Shown: in pieces, positions 44,501 to 52,921 of the stretch
Numbering within the stretch: the stretch's first letter is position 1
Layout: every line of letters starts with the position of its first letter
From: DATFXM01 sp035315885
Lineage (GTDB): Bacteria > Acidobacteriota > Blastocatellia > UBA7656
DNA: 64,000 nucleotides
Reading direction: 5' to 3'
Assembly: GCA_035315885.1 (NCBI GenBank)
Contig: DATFXM010000066.1
Coordinates: 1 to 64,000, forward strand
The notes under the pieces: generated by a model
Told to the model about the DNA's origin: nothing
Databases searched by the model: none
Seen by the model: only the letters and a program-made list of their open reading frames with translations
Program-made: the position numbers and the translations under genes

Positions 44501-45035
44501 GACCGCTCTCGAGCAGATTATCAGAGCTGGATGAGCCTCGCTCGGAGTCTCGACTTAACGCGCGAAATGGCGGTTGAGCCTCGGAGCCGTTGTGTGAGGG
44601 GTTGCGTCTGAGTATCTGGCGAACCGTGACGTGACTGATCCGTTCAACCAATCCGCGCTCGACTGCGGCGTTTGCGAGCTTCTGCGGCGTCCAGGCGCCG
44701 AACTGATAACCGAGTGCCGATGGGTTCTTGGCAGACAGCTCGAGTATTGCCCTGACCTCCGAATCCCCGAACTTCGGCCGCGGGCCACCCTGTGGTCCGC
44801 GCTTTTTCACGCGGATCCCTTCGATTCCCGAGCGGTTGAAATTTCTAATCCACTTCTTGACGTTGGCGGGATGCGAGCCCAGCGTTTTGCCGATCTCGTT
44901 TGCGGTCTTACCCTGAGCCGACAGCAGGATCACCCGCGCGCGGCAGGATTCTTCCTTATTCTCAGAACCCGCGAATGATTGAAGATCACTGGCCTCCTCC
45001 GGTCGCAGAGATCTTACGAAAAGAGCAGGAAACAT
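41502..45035 (-). CDS. Sigma-54-type activator with IS630-transposase-like HTH and TPR repeats
   Basis: 1177 aa, very long for this class. Residues 1-145 resemble the N-terminal DNA-binding half of IS630 transposases: ARVILLSAQGKTANEIGKTL, VKKWIRNFNRSGIEGI, ALGYQFGAWTPQKLANA, VSHVTVRQIL-like end. About 170-640 is tetratricopeptide repeats (AHYALGRTYIEINEFRIARD, LAYNNLGDNLKFSGDWDEAI). A GAF-like part follows at about 680-830. The AAA+ core has Walker A TGESGTGKELVARHI, the sigma-54 contact GAFTGA, Walker B GGTLFLDEIGD and LRERREEIPVLV. The C-terminal Fis-type HTH is RHNLSRTAAELGLSRRGLR. It should drive transcription from -24/-12 promoters after a TPR-sensed signal; targets unknown. Confidence 0.85.
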   Translation of the reverse strand: MFPALFVRSLRPEEASDLQSFAGSENKEESCRARVILLSAQGKTANEIGKTLGSHPANVKKWIRNFNRSGIEGIRVKKRGPQGGPRPKFGDSEVRAILELSAKNPSALGYQFGAWTPQKLANAAVERGLVERISHVTVRQILRRNPSHNGSEAQPPFRALSRDSERGSSSSDNLLESGQNALSQSRYEEAVQRFTARLAEKLSPDEEAITRSLLSKALEELSKYDEAFGVIGKYEEPRVSGTLSAYARAKVKLRLGWVCSFLRNQAKAIATLNEAKRLFLEIQDDLGMSEAHYALGRTYIEINEFRIARDHLLTAAGFQKTALDRELLAQIYRRLGMVDFSEGAFSSSREHYIKALELAEGSTNTNLTGGILLDLGSTLYLAGFPGEKQESLNYIRRAIDYLEKGGHKDYLALAYNNLGDNLKFSGDWDEAIENLNRAIEVAKSNSKLSYEATARVTLAEVLCSRGRFSEAEAHLERSLALIDGSGDKWLESNALRILGVVYRGVGKVDAALRTLRATMQLSTSIGDLHGVTLAMMALAEFHLSQGGLDQAREYLELAQGRVKEETYLPISGLTQRLTGQLEAASGRFAEARQHIAQSISIFATTEIPYDLARSYYEMGVLLKKARDLKSAESNLKQALAVFERLGAEPDVELARRALSSMSDTEDELPSVRVATPNDVLLMQRLIEASASRELLEQELAAVIYENFSPDNVIICTVADDGVQELLAVQGIDRKAAELVIQQIDLSGAENVSRRGDRLIIRLVETIRPRVVVAAQSSDGLDMTRLHPLLKQAELGFETCLLRAAARGANSRNLEQRVQTIMPGFVVGSAAMFDVIEKIYKIRTSDVTVLITGESGTGKELVARHIHGQSARARAIFLPFNCTATPKEIIDSQLFGHRRGAFTGATANYPGIIKAADGGTLFLDEIGDLSLEVQPKLMRFLQEGEIQPLGETKPMRVDVRIVAATNANLERAVEEGRFREDLFHRLNIIRIHVPPLRERREEIPVLVAHFLEACCGRSGKPGLTITQHAVDAMMAYDWPGNVRQLRNEIERVVAYASDGTPITRQDLSPEVLQPRRISPAIASRAAAAVASPRSDRGSSVVVELADEPESTVESGKVKLKDATAALERQIIQNALTRNRHNLSRTAAELGLSRRGLRLKLAQLGISKGEAFPVSSVTL

Positions 45036-45189
45036 CGGCCCTCGTCTGTAATTCTGTTGAATGTGGCCGGCTTGCGGTTAAGGGCATCCAGCTACTGATC
45101 GCCCCCGGCGGAGCGACCGGAACTTCGAAAAAAGATTCCTGCTACTGCTGTCTTTTCATTACTCACCCATTCGCCAGAATGAGGTACCG

Positions 45190-45218
45190 AAAATATCAAA
45201 ATCGGCCGGCTGAGTCAA
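45190..45218 (-). promoter_or_regulatory. Possible promoter of the sigma-54 activator gene
   Basis: Minus strand TTGACT (45213-45218), 17-base spacer, TATTTT (45190-45195). It lies about 150 bases before the start at 45035. The rest of the gap 45036-45339 shows no gene. Confidence 0.35.
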
Positions 45219-45339
45219 CAACTCTCTTTCCACAAATTTAAGGATACTTGTATACTCAGGTGACGCAGTTGAAACTTACGGTGGGAATTTCAGGTATAAG
45301 AGAAACTCTGGAAGGGGTTGAGAGGCGAGTTCGGCTTCG

Positions 45340-46389
45340 CTAACGGCGCTCGAAATATCGAAGAACCAAGCCGTCCCGGCCGAGGGCATAGCCCCGGTTC
45401 TTGTGAAACGCCACCGCAAAAAGGTCGATCTGGGTTCCGCTCGCTTGCTCGATCCAGGACTTCCCTCCGTCGTAGGTCCTCAGGATCCTGCCTCCATAGC
45501 CGACTACCCAACCCGTCTTCTTGTCGATGAAACTCACGCCGAACAGCGGATCCTGAGTAGGTACAGGTATTCTGGACCAGCTTGCTCCCCAACTCTCGCT
45601 TCGCAACAGAACGCCTTTGTCTCCGGTCGCAAGTAACACCTTATCAGTGACCACGAAAACTCGGTTCAGATCGTTTGGCACGTTTGAGGGCTGCGGAACC
45701 CAGCTTTCGCCGCCGTTTTCGGTGTGGACGATCGTACCGCCGGTACCTACCGCCCAACCCCTCTCACCCTTGAACGCGAGGTGGAACAATTGTGCGTCGG
45801 TGCCGCTCCGCTGCTCGCGCCAGCTTGCTCCTGCATCGGACGTCGCAAGGATGAGACCTCGATCCCCGACAATATAGCCGTGAGTTTCGTCCGCAAACTG
45901 GATCGAGTATAGATCGATGGCGCCTTGTGCCGGCGGGGGCTGGTTATTGACCGATCTTGAAGAGGGGCTCTTACTCGGCAGGCGATTTCGGTTTGGGTCC
46001 GTATTGTACAGGAGCGGATTGAAACGATGCCCTCCGTCGGTACTGGTGAGGATCAGCCCGCCGTCTCCGACGATCCACACGCCGTCCTTGCGCGCAAAGA
46101 CATCGTTGAGACCGGTGGTGACACCCGCGTCCACTTCCTGGAAACTCTTGCCATCATCGTAGCTTCGTTCGATCAGGCCTTCGGCGCCCACGATCCATAC
46201 ATCGTCTCCGTCGTAGAACACCGCGCTGGTGGAGGCTCGCGAGCCTTTTCTGGCAATAGGCTGAATGGCCGACCAGCCTTGTTGAGCCAGGGCAGGCATC
46301 GCGATTGCCAACGCCGGCGTTACCGAAGCAGGCATTAGAAGGGCCATCGATGCCGCCATTAAAGCTGTCGCAAGCGTTGTCCGGATCAT
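45340..46389 (-). CDS. Secreted Ycf48-like beta-propeller protein
   Basis: 349 aa from ATG 46389, which overlaps the upstream stop (TGATG). Signal peptide: ATALMAASMALLMPASV. The mature part has seven or so units of the Ycf48/BNR type, each with G(W/Y)xVGxxGxIxxTxDGGxxW: for example VWIVGDGGLILTSTDGG, GYIVGDRGLILATSDAGASW, GWAVGTGGTIVHTENGGESW and GWVVGYGGRILRTYDGGKSW. Ycf48 helps photosystem II assembly in cyanobacteria, but relatives in non-phototrophs have no known role. Coupling to an acyl-CoA ligase gene is unusual. Confidence 0.8.
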   Translation of the reverse strand: MIRTTLATALMAASMALLMPASVTPALAIAMPALAQQGWSAIQPIARKGSRASTSAVFYDGDDVWIVGAEGLIERSYDDGKSFQEVDAGVTTGLNDVFARKDGVWIVGDGGLILTSTDGGHRFNPLLYNTDPNRNRLPSKSPSSRSVNNQPPPAQGAIDLYSIQFADETHGYIVGDRGLILATSDAGASWREQRSGTDAQLFHLAFKGERGWAVGTGGTIVHTENGGESWVPQPSNVPNDLNRVFVVTDKVLLATGDKGVLLRSESWGASWSRIPVPTQDPLFGVSFIDKKTGWVVGYGGRILRTYDGGKSWIEQASGTQIDLFAVAFHKNRGYALGRDGLVLRYFERR

Positions 46390-47936
46390 CAGTTCGCGCC
46401 TCGTCCCTCCGGGCCGAGATCTCTCAATTTGAAGCGTTGAACCTTTCCGGTCGCAGTACGCGGCATAGCGCTTATGAATTCGATCTGTGATGGTACTTTG
46501 TAATTCGCAAGCCTTTGACACGCAGTTTCGCGTATTCGTTGCTTCAAATCCTCGTTCGGCTCACCATTTTTGATGACGACGAACGCGCGCGCGGTTGCCA
46601 GTCCGGCGTCGTCAATTGAGGGAACTACAGCCGCCTCGCTCACTGACTCATGTGCCAGAATCGCAGACTCGACCTCGAGTGGCGACACCCAGAGCCCTCG
46701 AACCTTGAAACAGTCGTCGACCCTCCCAACGTGAAAGAAAAAGCCTTCGTCGTCGGTTGTGTAGAGGTCGCCGGTGCGCACCCAACCGTTGCGCAAGGTC
46801 TCCTGTGTCAACTCGTCGCGATGCCAGTATCCTGCGAATGCGCTCGCACCGTTGACCCACAGGTGACCGGCTTCGCCCCTTGCACACTCTCCGCCTTCGT
46901 CGGACCTCAACCTCAGTCTATAGCCGTTAACTGCCTGTCCGCTGGAACCCGCGAGCGCATGCCCCGGCCGATTTGAAATGAAGATGTGGAGCATCTCGGT
47001 CGATCCGATGCCGTCCAGAATCTCCAGTCCCACATTGTTCTTCCAGTCTTCGAAGATTCTTCCCGGAAGCGCCTCGCCGGCCGATAAACACCGTCTCAGC
47101 GACGTTGTGTCCACCTCCCCGCCTGTTGCTTTGAACTGAAGGAGAGAGTTGTAGACCGCCGGCACTCCGAAGAACAAAGTCGGCCTGTACTGGCTGAAAA
47201 TGGCCGCGACCCGTTCAGGGGTTGGCCGTCCGGGGTCGAGCACTACCGTCGCCCCGGCCGCGAGAGGAAAGGAAAGGCTGTTCCCAAGTCCGTACGCAAA
47301 GAACAGACGAGACGACGAGTAAACTCGATCCTCCGGAGTCATCTTAAGCACCGAGCCGGCGTAGCACTCGACCGTTCTTGGTATTGATTGATGGGCGTGC
47401 AGGACTCCTTTGGGTTTGCCCGTGCTTCCCGAGGTATAGAGTAAGAAGCACGGCGACGAGGCGTGTGTATCAGCCGTTGCCGCCCACTCTCCGGTGTTTC
47501 GTATTTCGGTTGATCGAGGCGAATACGCATTGATGTCGATCGAAGGACATGGCGCCGGCTGGGAATCTAACCCTAACCTCACCGAGTGTTCATGCTCGGT
47601 GACCAGCAATTTCGCGCCGGAATCGGTGAGCACAAACTCGAGGTCTTCGCGAGTCAGGAATGTGCTCAGCGGCACGCAAATCAGGCCGAGCTTCGCCGAA
47701 GCGAGGAAGCACGCGACGAAATCAGGGCGATCGCTTAGCAGCAAGGCGATTCGATCTTCGGCAGCCAGGTTGCGCTGAGAGAGCGTCGCTGCCCATTGGT
47801 CCACGATCGCTGCAAGGTCGCGATAGGTCAGGCTCTGCCCTTCTGATTCGATGGCAATATTGTTGCCAAATCGATTGAGTTTATCCGGTCCGATGAAGTA
47901 GTCGCAGAGATTGAAGGGTTGTTTCGGGGAGGGCAT
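46389..47936 (-). CDS. Benzoate-CoA ligase family acyl-CoA synthetase
   Basis: 515 aa ANL-superfamily enzyme that activates an acid to acyl-AMP and then acyl-CoA. Motifs: FLLYTSGSTGKPKGVLHAH (P-loop), DGIGSTEMLHIF, WVRTGDLYTTDDEGFFFHVG and the hinge DDCFKVRGLWVSPLEVE, with the catalytic lysine near the end in PRTATGKVQRFKL. The hinge and N-terminal NLCDYF resemble benzoate-CoA ligases, so an aromatic acid is the most likely substrate, though this is inference. ATG 47936 is preferred to TTG 47939. Overlaps the Ycf48-like gene by one base. Confidence 0.85.
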   Translation of the reverse strand: MPSPKQPFNLCDYFIGPDKLNRFGNNIAIESEGQSLTYRDLAAIVDQWAATLSQRNLAAEDRIALLLSDRPDFVACFLASAKLGLICVPLSTFLTREDLEFVLTDSGAKLLVTEHEHSVRLGLDSQPAPCPSIDINAYSPRSTEIRNTGEWAATADTHASSPCFLLYTSGSTGKPKGVLHAHQSIPRTVECYAGSVLKMTPEDRVYSSSRLFFAYGLGNSLSFPLAAGATVVLDPGRPTPERVAAIFSQYRPTLFFGVPAVYNSLLQFKATGGEVDTTSLRRCLSAGEALPGRIFEDWKNNVGLEILDGIGSTEMLHIFISNRPGHALAGSSGQAVNGYRLRLRSDEGGECARGEAGHLWVNGASAFAGYWHRDELTQETLRNGWVRTGDLYTTDDEGFFFHVGRVDDCFKVRGLWVSPLEVESAILAHESVSEAAVVPSIDDAGLATARAFVVIKNGEPNEDLKQRIRETACQRLANYKVPSQIEFISAMPRTATGKVQRFKLRDLGPEGRGAN

Positions 47937-47997
47937 CAACCGCGATTATAGGGGTCGCAAAGTGAGCGATACAAGGCACCCGCCGAGGGGGGTACTT

Positions 47998-48552
47998 CTA
48001 GTTAGAGTCGCATTGGGGCTTTCTTATCCGAGACAGAATTTCAACAGCGACCTGAGCGGCGTCTGAGTTCTCTGTGTCGATCGGTTCACCAAAGTGGTCG
48101 TCGCGATGAGAATCAACGCACTCACGGACCTTCTTTAGCGCCCATTCCCGCTGTTGTGGATCTCTGTTCGCATCACGTAGTTCGAGCCTACGGAGGATCG
48201 TGGTCAGTTCGGCTTGCAGACAGTAGACCTTCACTTCTTTATCAAACCTGAGTATTTCAGCGACAATCTGATCGAAGTAGTCGCGACGGCTAAATGCCAT
48301 TGGGATGATTACCGGGCCTCGTGCCATTGCTCGAAAGAGTCTTGCGCCGGCGACCACCGATCGTCGCCATAGGGCGATATCCTGATAATCGTCTGTGCCA
48401 GACCCGGCGAGTCGCATCCACGTGGGAGCATACTTGATGAGCCAGCCGAACCACTCGGGGTCAAATATTATGCTGCGCCGAATAGAGCGCTGTAGCAGCC
48501 GCGCAACGGTGGTCTTTCCCACGCCAAACGAGCCATTGATCAATATAATCAT
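47998..48552 (-). CDS. P-loop kinase-like ATPase (TmrB/AAA_18 type)
   Basis: 184 aa. Walker A is right at the N-terminus: IILINGSFGVGKTTVARLL. The rest is helical, with SIIFDPEWFGWLIKY and RRDYFDQIVAEIL. It resembles small nucleoside-kinase-like proteins such as tunicamycin-resistance TmrB; substrate unknown. ATG 48552 and GTG 48558 are both possible starts. It lies 42 bases downstream of the acetyltransferase gene on the same strand. Confidence 0.7.
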   Translation of the reverse strand: MIILINGSFGVGKTTVARLLQRSIRRSIIFDPEWFGWLIKYAPTWMRLAGSGTDDYQDIALWRRSVVAGARLFRAMARGPVIIPMAFSRRDYFDQIVAEILRFDKEVKVYCLQAELTTILRRLELRDANRDPQQREWALKKVRECVDSHRDDHFGEPIDTENSDAAQVAVEILSRIRKPQCDSN

Positions 48553-48594
48553 CGGCACAAATCCGTTTAACGCAAAGATCCTGTGTCATGAACC

Positions 48595-49116
48595 CTAGCT
48601 TCTTTGATGCGGTATCTGTCGCGACGCGGTATAGAACACCGTATCCCGGCCCTCAATTACTGCTCGTCGCGAGAATCTCATTCCGATTCGGTCCATCACT
48701 CTGGCTGACGCCGTATTCTCAAAGTCAGTACTTGCAGTGACGTTAGTCATTTGAAGAGGTCCGAGTCCGTGCTCGAGCATAGCGCGCGCAGTCTCAGTCG
48801 CAATTCCGCGTCTCCAGTATCTTTCGTCGACTCCGTAAAGCAGTTCCAGCTCCGGTGGTTGCCGGAAATACCAGAACCCTACAAACCCGAGAAGATCCTC
48901 GGCCTCTTGTGTGGTAATCAACCACAATCCAGTGCCTTCGGTCCGATGCAGTCGTTCACTTTCAGCCAGCAGCTCGACAGTCTTCTCGTAATGGAGAACC
49001 TCGTCATCGAACAAGAACCTTCGAACGCCCTGACTCGTCCACAGCGTGTGAAGCTCTACGGAGCTCGACTTACGTGCGGGTGTCAGCTTGAATCTGACTG
49101 TACTCAGAACAGTCAT
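48595..49116 (-). CDS. GNAT-family acetyltransferase
   Basis: 173 aa; RimJ/RimL-like acetyltransferase using acetyl-CoA. Core: WLITTQEAEDLLGFVGFWY, LLYGVDERYWRRGIATETAR (acetyl-CoA pyrophosphate loop) and VTASTDFENTASARVMDRIG. Substrate unknown. ATG 49116 is chosen; GTG 49140 would add eight residues. Neither has a clear ribosome site. Confidence 0.82.
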   Translation of the reverse strand: MTVLSTVRFKLTPARKSSSVELHTLWTSQGVRRFLFDDEVLHYEKTVELLAESERLHRTEGTGLWLITTQEAEDLLGFVGFWYFRQPPELELLYGVDERYWRRGIATETARAMLEHGLGPLQMTNVTASTDFENTASARVMDRIGMRFSRRAVIEGRDTVFYTASRQIPHQRS

Positions 49117-49149
49117 GGATTGAAACGAGAGGAGGTGCACGAATCTCAG

Positions 49150-49419
49150 CTAGCGGAGTTCTCTTGATCGCCGCGGAAGGCGAGGCTTAATGAGCGGCTC
49201 GCCAAGCAGAAGCCACTTTGCAAGTCTTTCGAGCAATTCAAACGCGAGTGGGAAGATAAGAAAGAACGGACCTACCGTAATCGCCAATACCCACTCCCGA
49301 AATCCGCGAGGCAACGGAAACTCAATAAATACGATCAGCAGTGCGAACACCAGCCAGCCGACTATCACCCCGCCGACCAGGAGCGCTTTTTTTGAAATCG
49401 AGCGATGACTGCCGGTCAT
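49150..49419 (-). CDS. Small two-span membrane protein
   Basis: 89 aa. GGAGGTG before ATG 49419 fixes the start. Two hydrophobic segments (ALLVGGVIVGWLVFALLIVF and WVLAITVGPFFLIFPLAF) are followed by a basic tail (KPRLPRRSRELR). No family recognised. It is 33 bases upstream of the acetyltransferase gene. Confidence 0.6.
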   Translation of the reverse strand: MTGSHRSISKKALLVGGVIVGWLVFALLIVFIEFPLPRGFREWVLAITVGPFFLIFPLAFELLERLAKWLLLGEPLIKPRLPRRSRELR

Positions 49420-49509
49420 CGACAGCCGCACCTCCAAAACGATCAACAAGTCGCCAGTCAGTAGTACGCTCCGGCGACCCGCAGGTTCTATGCTTTAGCG
49501 GAAGACGCG

Positions 49510-49923
49510 CTACTTCGATTTGGGCTTTTCTGTCGCTGACTTCTTGATGATGGCTTGCAGCGTTGGCAGGTGCACGTCGCTGAGGCTCTTGATGTACAGA
49601 CACCCTTTGCCGGTCTTATATTTGCCGAGCTTCTTCAACAGGTCGCCCGAGTCTTGCCCTCCGAGCCCGACATACAAAGTCAGTTCGGTCTTACGAGGCG
49701 AAAAGCCGGTGACGAACCAGTCAAGCTCTCGCCCACTGTCGTACTTGAGGCGCCGAGAACCAAACCCGACGATCGCGCTACCCCACATCTTCGGCTCTGC
49801 CTTGGTTACCTTCTTCATAAGATCGACAATCGCGAACGCGTCTTCGCGCTTCTGCTTGCCGGTTATTTTATTCAGGAAAGCCTCGACGCTATTGTCAGTC
49901 AGCGTTGTTTTGTTCTTTGCCAT
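49510..49923 (-). CDS. DUF1801 domain-containing protein
   Basis: 137 aa cytoplasmic protein. DNSVEAFLNKITGKQKREDA, FGSRRLKYDSGRELDWFVTG and FSPRKTELTLYVGLG are typical of DUF1801 (YdhG-like fold), whose role is unknown. It ends in a lysine-rich tail. ATG 49923; GTG 49938 is an alternative. Confidence 0.82.
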   Translation of the reverse strand: MAKNKTTLTDNSVEAFLNKITGKQKREDAFAIVDLMKKVTKAEPKMWGSAIVGFGSRRLKYDSGRELDWFVTGFSPRKTELTLYVGLGGQDSGDLLKKLGKYKTGKGCLYIKSLSDVHLPTLQAIIKKSATEKPKSK

Positions 49924-50005
49924 CGGAGAGTTCTTCACAAGAAGTTATCGCGGTTGAATGCCGCAGGTGATCCAAACCCGAGCGCACGCGACGCGAAAAA
50001 GGGGC

Positions 50006-50950
50006 CTACAGCCGTCGATAACGGTCGCCGCCTGGTTCACGTTCGATCGTGACCCGGTTGTCTCCCGCCGCGTAGTCGAGGTGAGCCGCAGCCTCTGAAA
50101 GCGCGAGAAACCTGTCGTAACCCTTCACCTTCGGAAACAGCAGACCAGCAGCCTCCCATGCAGTCAAGCCGCGGTCCGGCAACAGGGACAGAAGCTTCTC
50201 CTGTCGCCTCATTGTGAAACGATAGAGCCGGTGAAAGTGCTCGTCGAAATCCTCGATGTCGTCCCCGTGACCGCCCTTCAACAGTGTGGGACCCAGCGAA
50301 CGAATGCGCGCCAGAGAGACCATGTATTCCCCTAGCGACTGAAACCGGCGGCTGGTGTCGACCGGGTCAGGGCTGAGCACCGGATTCGGAGTGATGTTCT
50401 TGAGTACCGTGTCCGAAGCGAACACCAGTCTGTTACTCGTCCTCATCAGACAGATTGACCCCGGCGTGTGCCCGGGCGTGTGCACGACTGTCAGGCTCTC
50501 GTGCTCGAATAGCAGCTCGTCATCATCCTTTAGAGTCTCGACTCTCTCCAGGGGCTGGGCGAAACCTCTGAACTTCTCATAACCTGCTTCCATCTTGTCG
50601 ATGGTTTCCGCCGGAACCCCAGCCGAGCGCAACAGCGCCCGATAGACCGAATAGTCAACCTCGGGCGCAACAGCCGGAGCATCCCATTCGTGGATGTACA
50701 CCGATGCTCCAGACTCTTCGACTACCGTGCGGGCAAGCCCGTAGTGGTCTGAATGAGCGTGCGAAACTACGATCCGCTTTATGTCAGAGAGCCTGTAACC
50801 GATAAAGGACAGACCGTCGCGCAACGCTTTGAGCGAGTCCGGATGAAGGGGTCCAGCGTCGATCAGCGTCAGAGGATGAGCGTCGACCAGGTAAACGTTG
50901 ACGGGCCCAACGTAGAATGGCGTCGGGACGATAATGCGGTGGACTTTCAA
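50006..50950 (-). CDS. MBL-fold metallo-hydrolase
   Basis: 314 aa. N-terminal VNVYLVDAHPLTLIDAGP leads to the metal motif VVSHAHSDHYG, then VVHTPGHTPGSICL, VFASDTVLKNI and LKGGHGDDIEDF. A helical C-terminal domain of about 90 residues follows (RRQEKLLSLLPDRGLTAWEA), as in LACTB2-like or YcbL-like hydrolases. Substrate unknown. The start appears to be TTG 50950. It lies about 140 bases beyond the fad operon on the same strand. Confidence 0.82.
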   Translation of the reverse strand: MKVHRIIVPTPFYVGPVNVYLVDAHPLTLIDAGPLHPDSLKALRDGLSFIGYRLSDIKRIVVSHAHSDHYGLARTVVEESGASVYIHEWDAPAVAPEVDYSVYRALLRSAGVPAETIDKMEAGYEKFRGFAQPLERVETLKDDDELLFEHESLTVVHTPGHTPGSICLMRTSNRLVFASDTVLKNITPNPVLSPDPVDTSRRFQSLGEYMVSLARIRSLGPTLLKGGHGDDIEDFDEHFHRLYRFTMRRQEKLLSLLPDRGLTAWEAAGLLFPKVKGYDRFLALSEAAAHLDYAAGDNRVTIEREPGGDRYRRL

Positions 50951-51035
50951 TGTCTACTTGGCCTGCTTTACTTGATCTGGAATTCGTGAACAGCAAATGC
51001 TAAAGGGGATTGCTTGATTAGGCAACGTCGGAGGT

Positions 51036-51067
51036 GGGTGAGCAGCAAAGAGATCAGCCGCTCACCC
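51036..51067 (-). terminator. Hairpin downstream of the fad operon
   Basis: Perfect eight-base arms GGGTGAGC (51036-51043) and GCTCACCC (51060-51067) lie 23 bases past the fadE stop. There is no T-run, so it may only stabilise the 3' end or be a weak terminator. Confidence 0.35.
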
Positions 51068-51089
51068 AACTTCGACGAGACTCGCTGCA

Positions 51090-52874
51090 TTACAGGTTGT
51101 AGCGTCCCGCTTCGGTGATCGCCTCGGCAATACGCCGCCGCGCCGCGACTGTGTCGTAGGGCGTGAACTTCATATAACGTCGAAGCACTCCCATCATCAT
51201 GCGAAGCTCGTCTCCTTCGACCATCGCAGCGATCGCAGTCCTCGCACTTCGTTCGACTCGCTGAATCGCGTCGGTCACAAATACGCGGGTTGCATCTATC
51301 TGAAGATGGCAGCCCGCTTCGCCTTTCGATGTGTCGAGTTTCTCGGTTCGCAGGATCGCACTCTCCATCGCATAGACCTCCATGATCATGTCGCTCGCCG
51401 CCGCCAGAACTTCCTGCTGCTCGTTCACCTTGTCGCGGTATTTCAACGCTGCGGAACCGAGCACTGCAATCACTGCCTTCTTACAGTTCGTAAGCGCCGC
51501 TCGCTCTTCTGCAAAGAGACTCTCCGGCACCTCTTCGGGCATCGATGGATTGAGCATCTCGTCCTGCAGCTTCTTCGCAGCAGCGAAGAGAGCGTTCTCT
51601 CCCTTCGCAGCGCGTCGTAGAAACTGCCCCGCGATGATCAGCCGGTTGATCTCGTTTGTACCTTCGTATATCCGGCTAATCCGAGCGTCACGATAGGCTC
51701 GCTCCACCGGATAATCACGCGAGTAGCCATTGCCGCCAAACACCTGAACCGATTCGTCACAAGCGTAGCCAAGCCATTCGCTACCGGTCACCTTGATTAT
51801 CGAGCATTCAACCGCGTAGTCCTCGATCGCCTTCAACGCTTCCTTCGGAATGTTCCGATCGACCGCCGATAGACCGTCTTCGATCATACCGACGGTGCGA
51901 TAAATCATGCACTCGCCGACATAGGCTCGGATCGCCATCTCCGCAATCTTCTGCTTGATCAAACCGAACGACGCAATCGGAACACCGAACTGATGACGCT
52001 GTTTCGCATATTCGGTCGATACTCCGACCAGCCGCTTTGTACCGGCAATCGAGCTGACCCCAAGTTTGAGCCGGCCGATGTTGAGAATGTTGAAGGCAAT
52101 CTGATGGCCCTTGCCTATTTCGCCCAGGACGTTCTCGACCGGCACTTGCGCATCCTCAAGATTGACCGCGCAGGTAGACGATCCGTTGAGCCCCATCTTG
52201 TGCTCCTCCGGGGCAATCGATACGCCGGGAAACGTCCGCTCCACGATGAACCCGGTGAACTTGTCGCCATCCACCTTCGCAAAAACGATGAAGATGTCGG
52301 CAAAGCCGGCGTTAGTGATCCACATCTTCTGACCGTTCAGGATGTAGTGCTTGCCATCCGAGCTCAACTTTGCGGTAGTCTTCGCCGCGAGCGCGTCGGA
52401 GCCTGACCCGGATTCTGTCAGCGCGTATGCGCCAACCTTTTCGCCCGTAGCCAGCCCTGGCAGGTACTTGCTCTTTTGCTCTTCGGTACCGAAGTAGACA
52501 ATCGGAAGCGTTCCGATTGTCGTGTGCGCACCCAGCGTCCCAGAGAACGATGCCTGGCCCGAAAGATTCTCGGATGCGACCAGTGAGCTCAGCAGATCGA
52601 GACCTGCGCCGCCGTAGGCTTCAGGAATGTCGATGCCCAGCAGTCCCAGCTCTCCCGCCCTCTTCAGAAGATCACGATGCACCTCGTATGACTTGCTCTC
52701 GATCTCCGCGTCGAGCGGCACGATTTCCTTCTCGGCAAACGCCGCCGCGGTCTGGCCGATCATACGATGCTCATCGCTGATGTCCTCGGGAGTGAATACA
52801 TCTTCGGGTCGATGATCCTCCAGGACGAAACTTCCCCCTCTAAGTACCTGCTTGCCCTCTGCCGCTTTGCTCAT
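51090..52874 (-). CDS. fadE: Acyl-CoA dehydrogenase FadE (VLCAD/ACAD9 type)
   Basis: 594 aa, the long two-part form found in very-long-chain enzymes and B. subtilis FadE. It makes trans-2-enoyl-CoA and reduces FAD, passing electrons to ETF. Motifs: AYALTESGSGSDA, MWITNAGFADIFIVFAKV, VQVFGGNGYSRDYPVERAYR, and the catalytic Glu in RIYEGTNEINRL. The C-terminal 170 residues form the extra helical domain that supports membrane association and dimerisation. Last gene of the operon, 47 bases after fadA. Confidence 0.9.
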   Translation of the reverse strand: MSKAAEGKQVLRGGSFVLEDHRPEDVFTPEDISDEHRMIGQTAAAFAEKEIVPLDAEIESKSYEVHRDLLKRAGELGLLGIDIPEAYGGAGLDLLSSLVASENLSGQASFSGTLGAHTTIGTLPIVYFGTEEQKSKYLPGLATGEKVGAYALTESGSGSDALAAKTTAKLSSDGKHYILNGQKMWITNAGFADIFIVFAKVDGDKFTGFIVERTFPGVSIAPEEHKMGLNGSSTCAVNLEDAQVPVENVLGEIGKGHQIAFNILNIGRLKLGVSSIAGTKRLVGVSTEYAKQRHQFGVPIASFGLIKQKIAEMAIRAYVGECMIYRTVGMIEDGLSAVDRNIPKEALKAIEDYAVECSIIKVTGSEWLGYACDESVQVFGGNGYSRDYPVERAYRDARISRIYEGTNEINRLIIAGQFLRRAAKGENALFAAAKKLQDEMLNPSMPEEVPESLFAEERAALTNCKKAVIAVLGSAALKYRDKVNEQQEVLAAASDMIMEVYAMESAILRTEKLDTSKGEAGCHLQIDATRVFVTDAIQRVERSARTAIAAMVEGDELRMMMGVLRRYMKFTPYDTVAARRRIAEAITEAGRYNL

Positions 52875-52921
52875 GACTGGTCTCCTTTGTATCGAGCTTT
52901 TCTTTATTCAGGCTGTGTTGC

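Noticed and set aside
41502..45035. IS630 insertion sequence
   Set aside because: Only the DNA-binding part resembles a transposase; no DDE catalytic domain or terminal inverted repeats are seen, and the frame continues into TPR and AAA+ domains.
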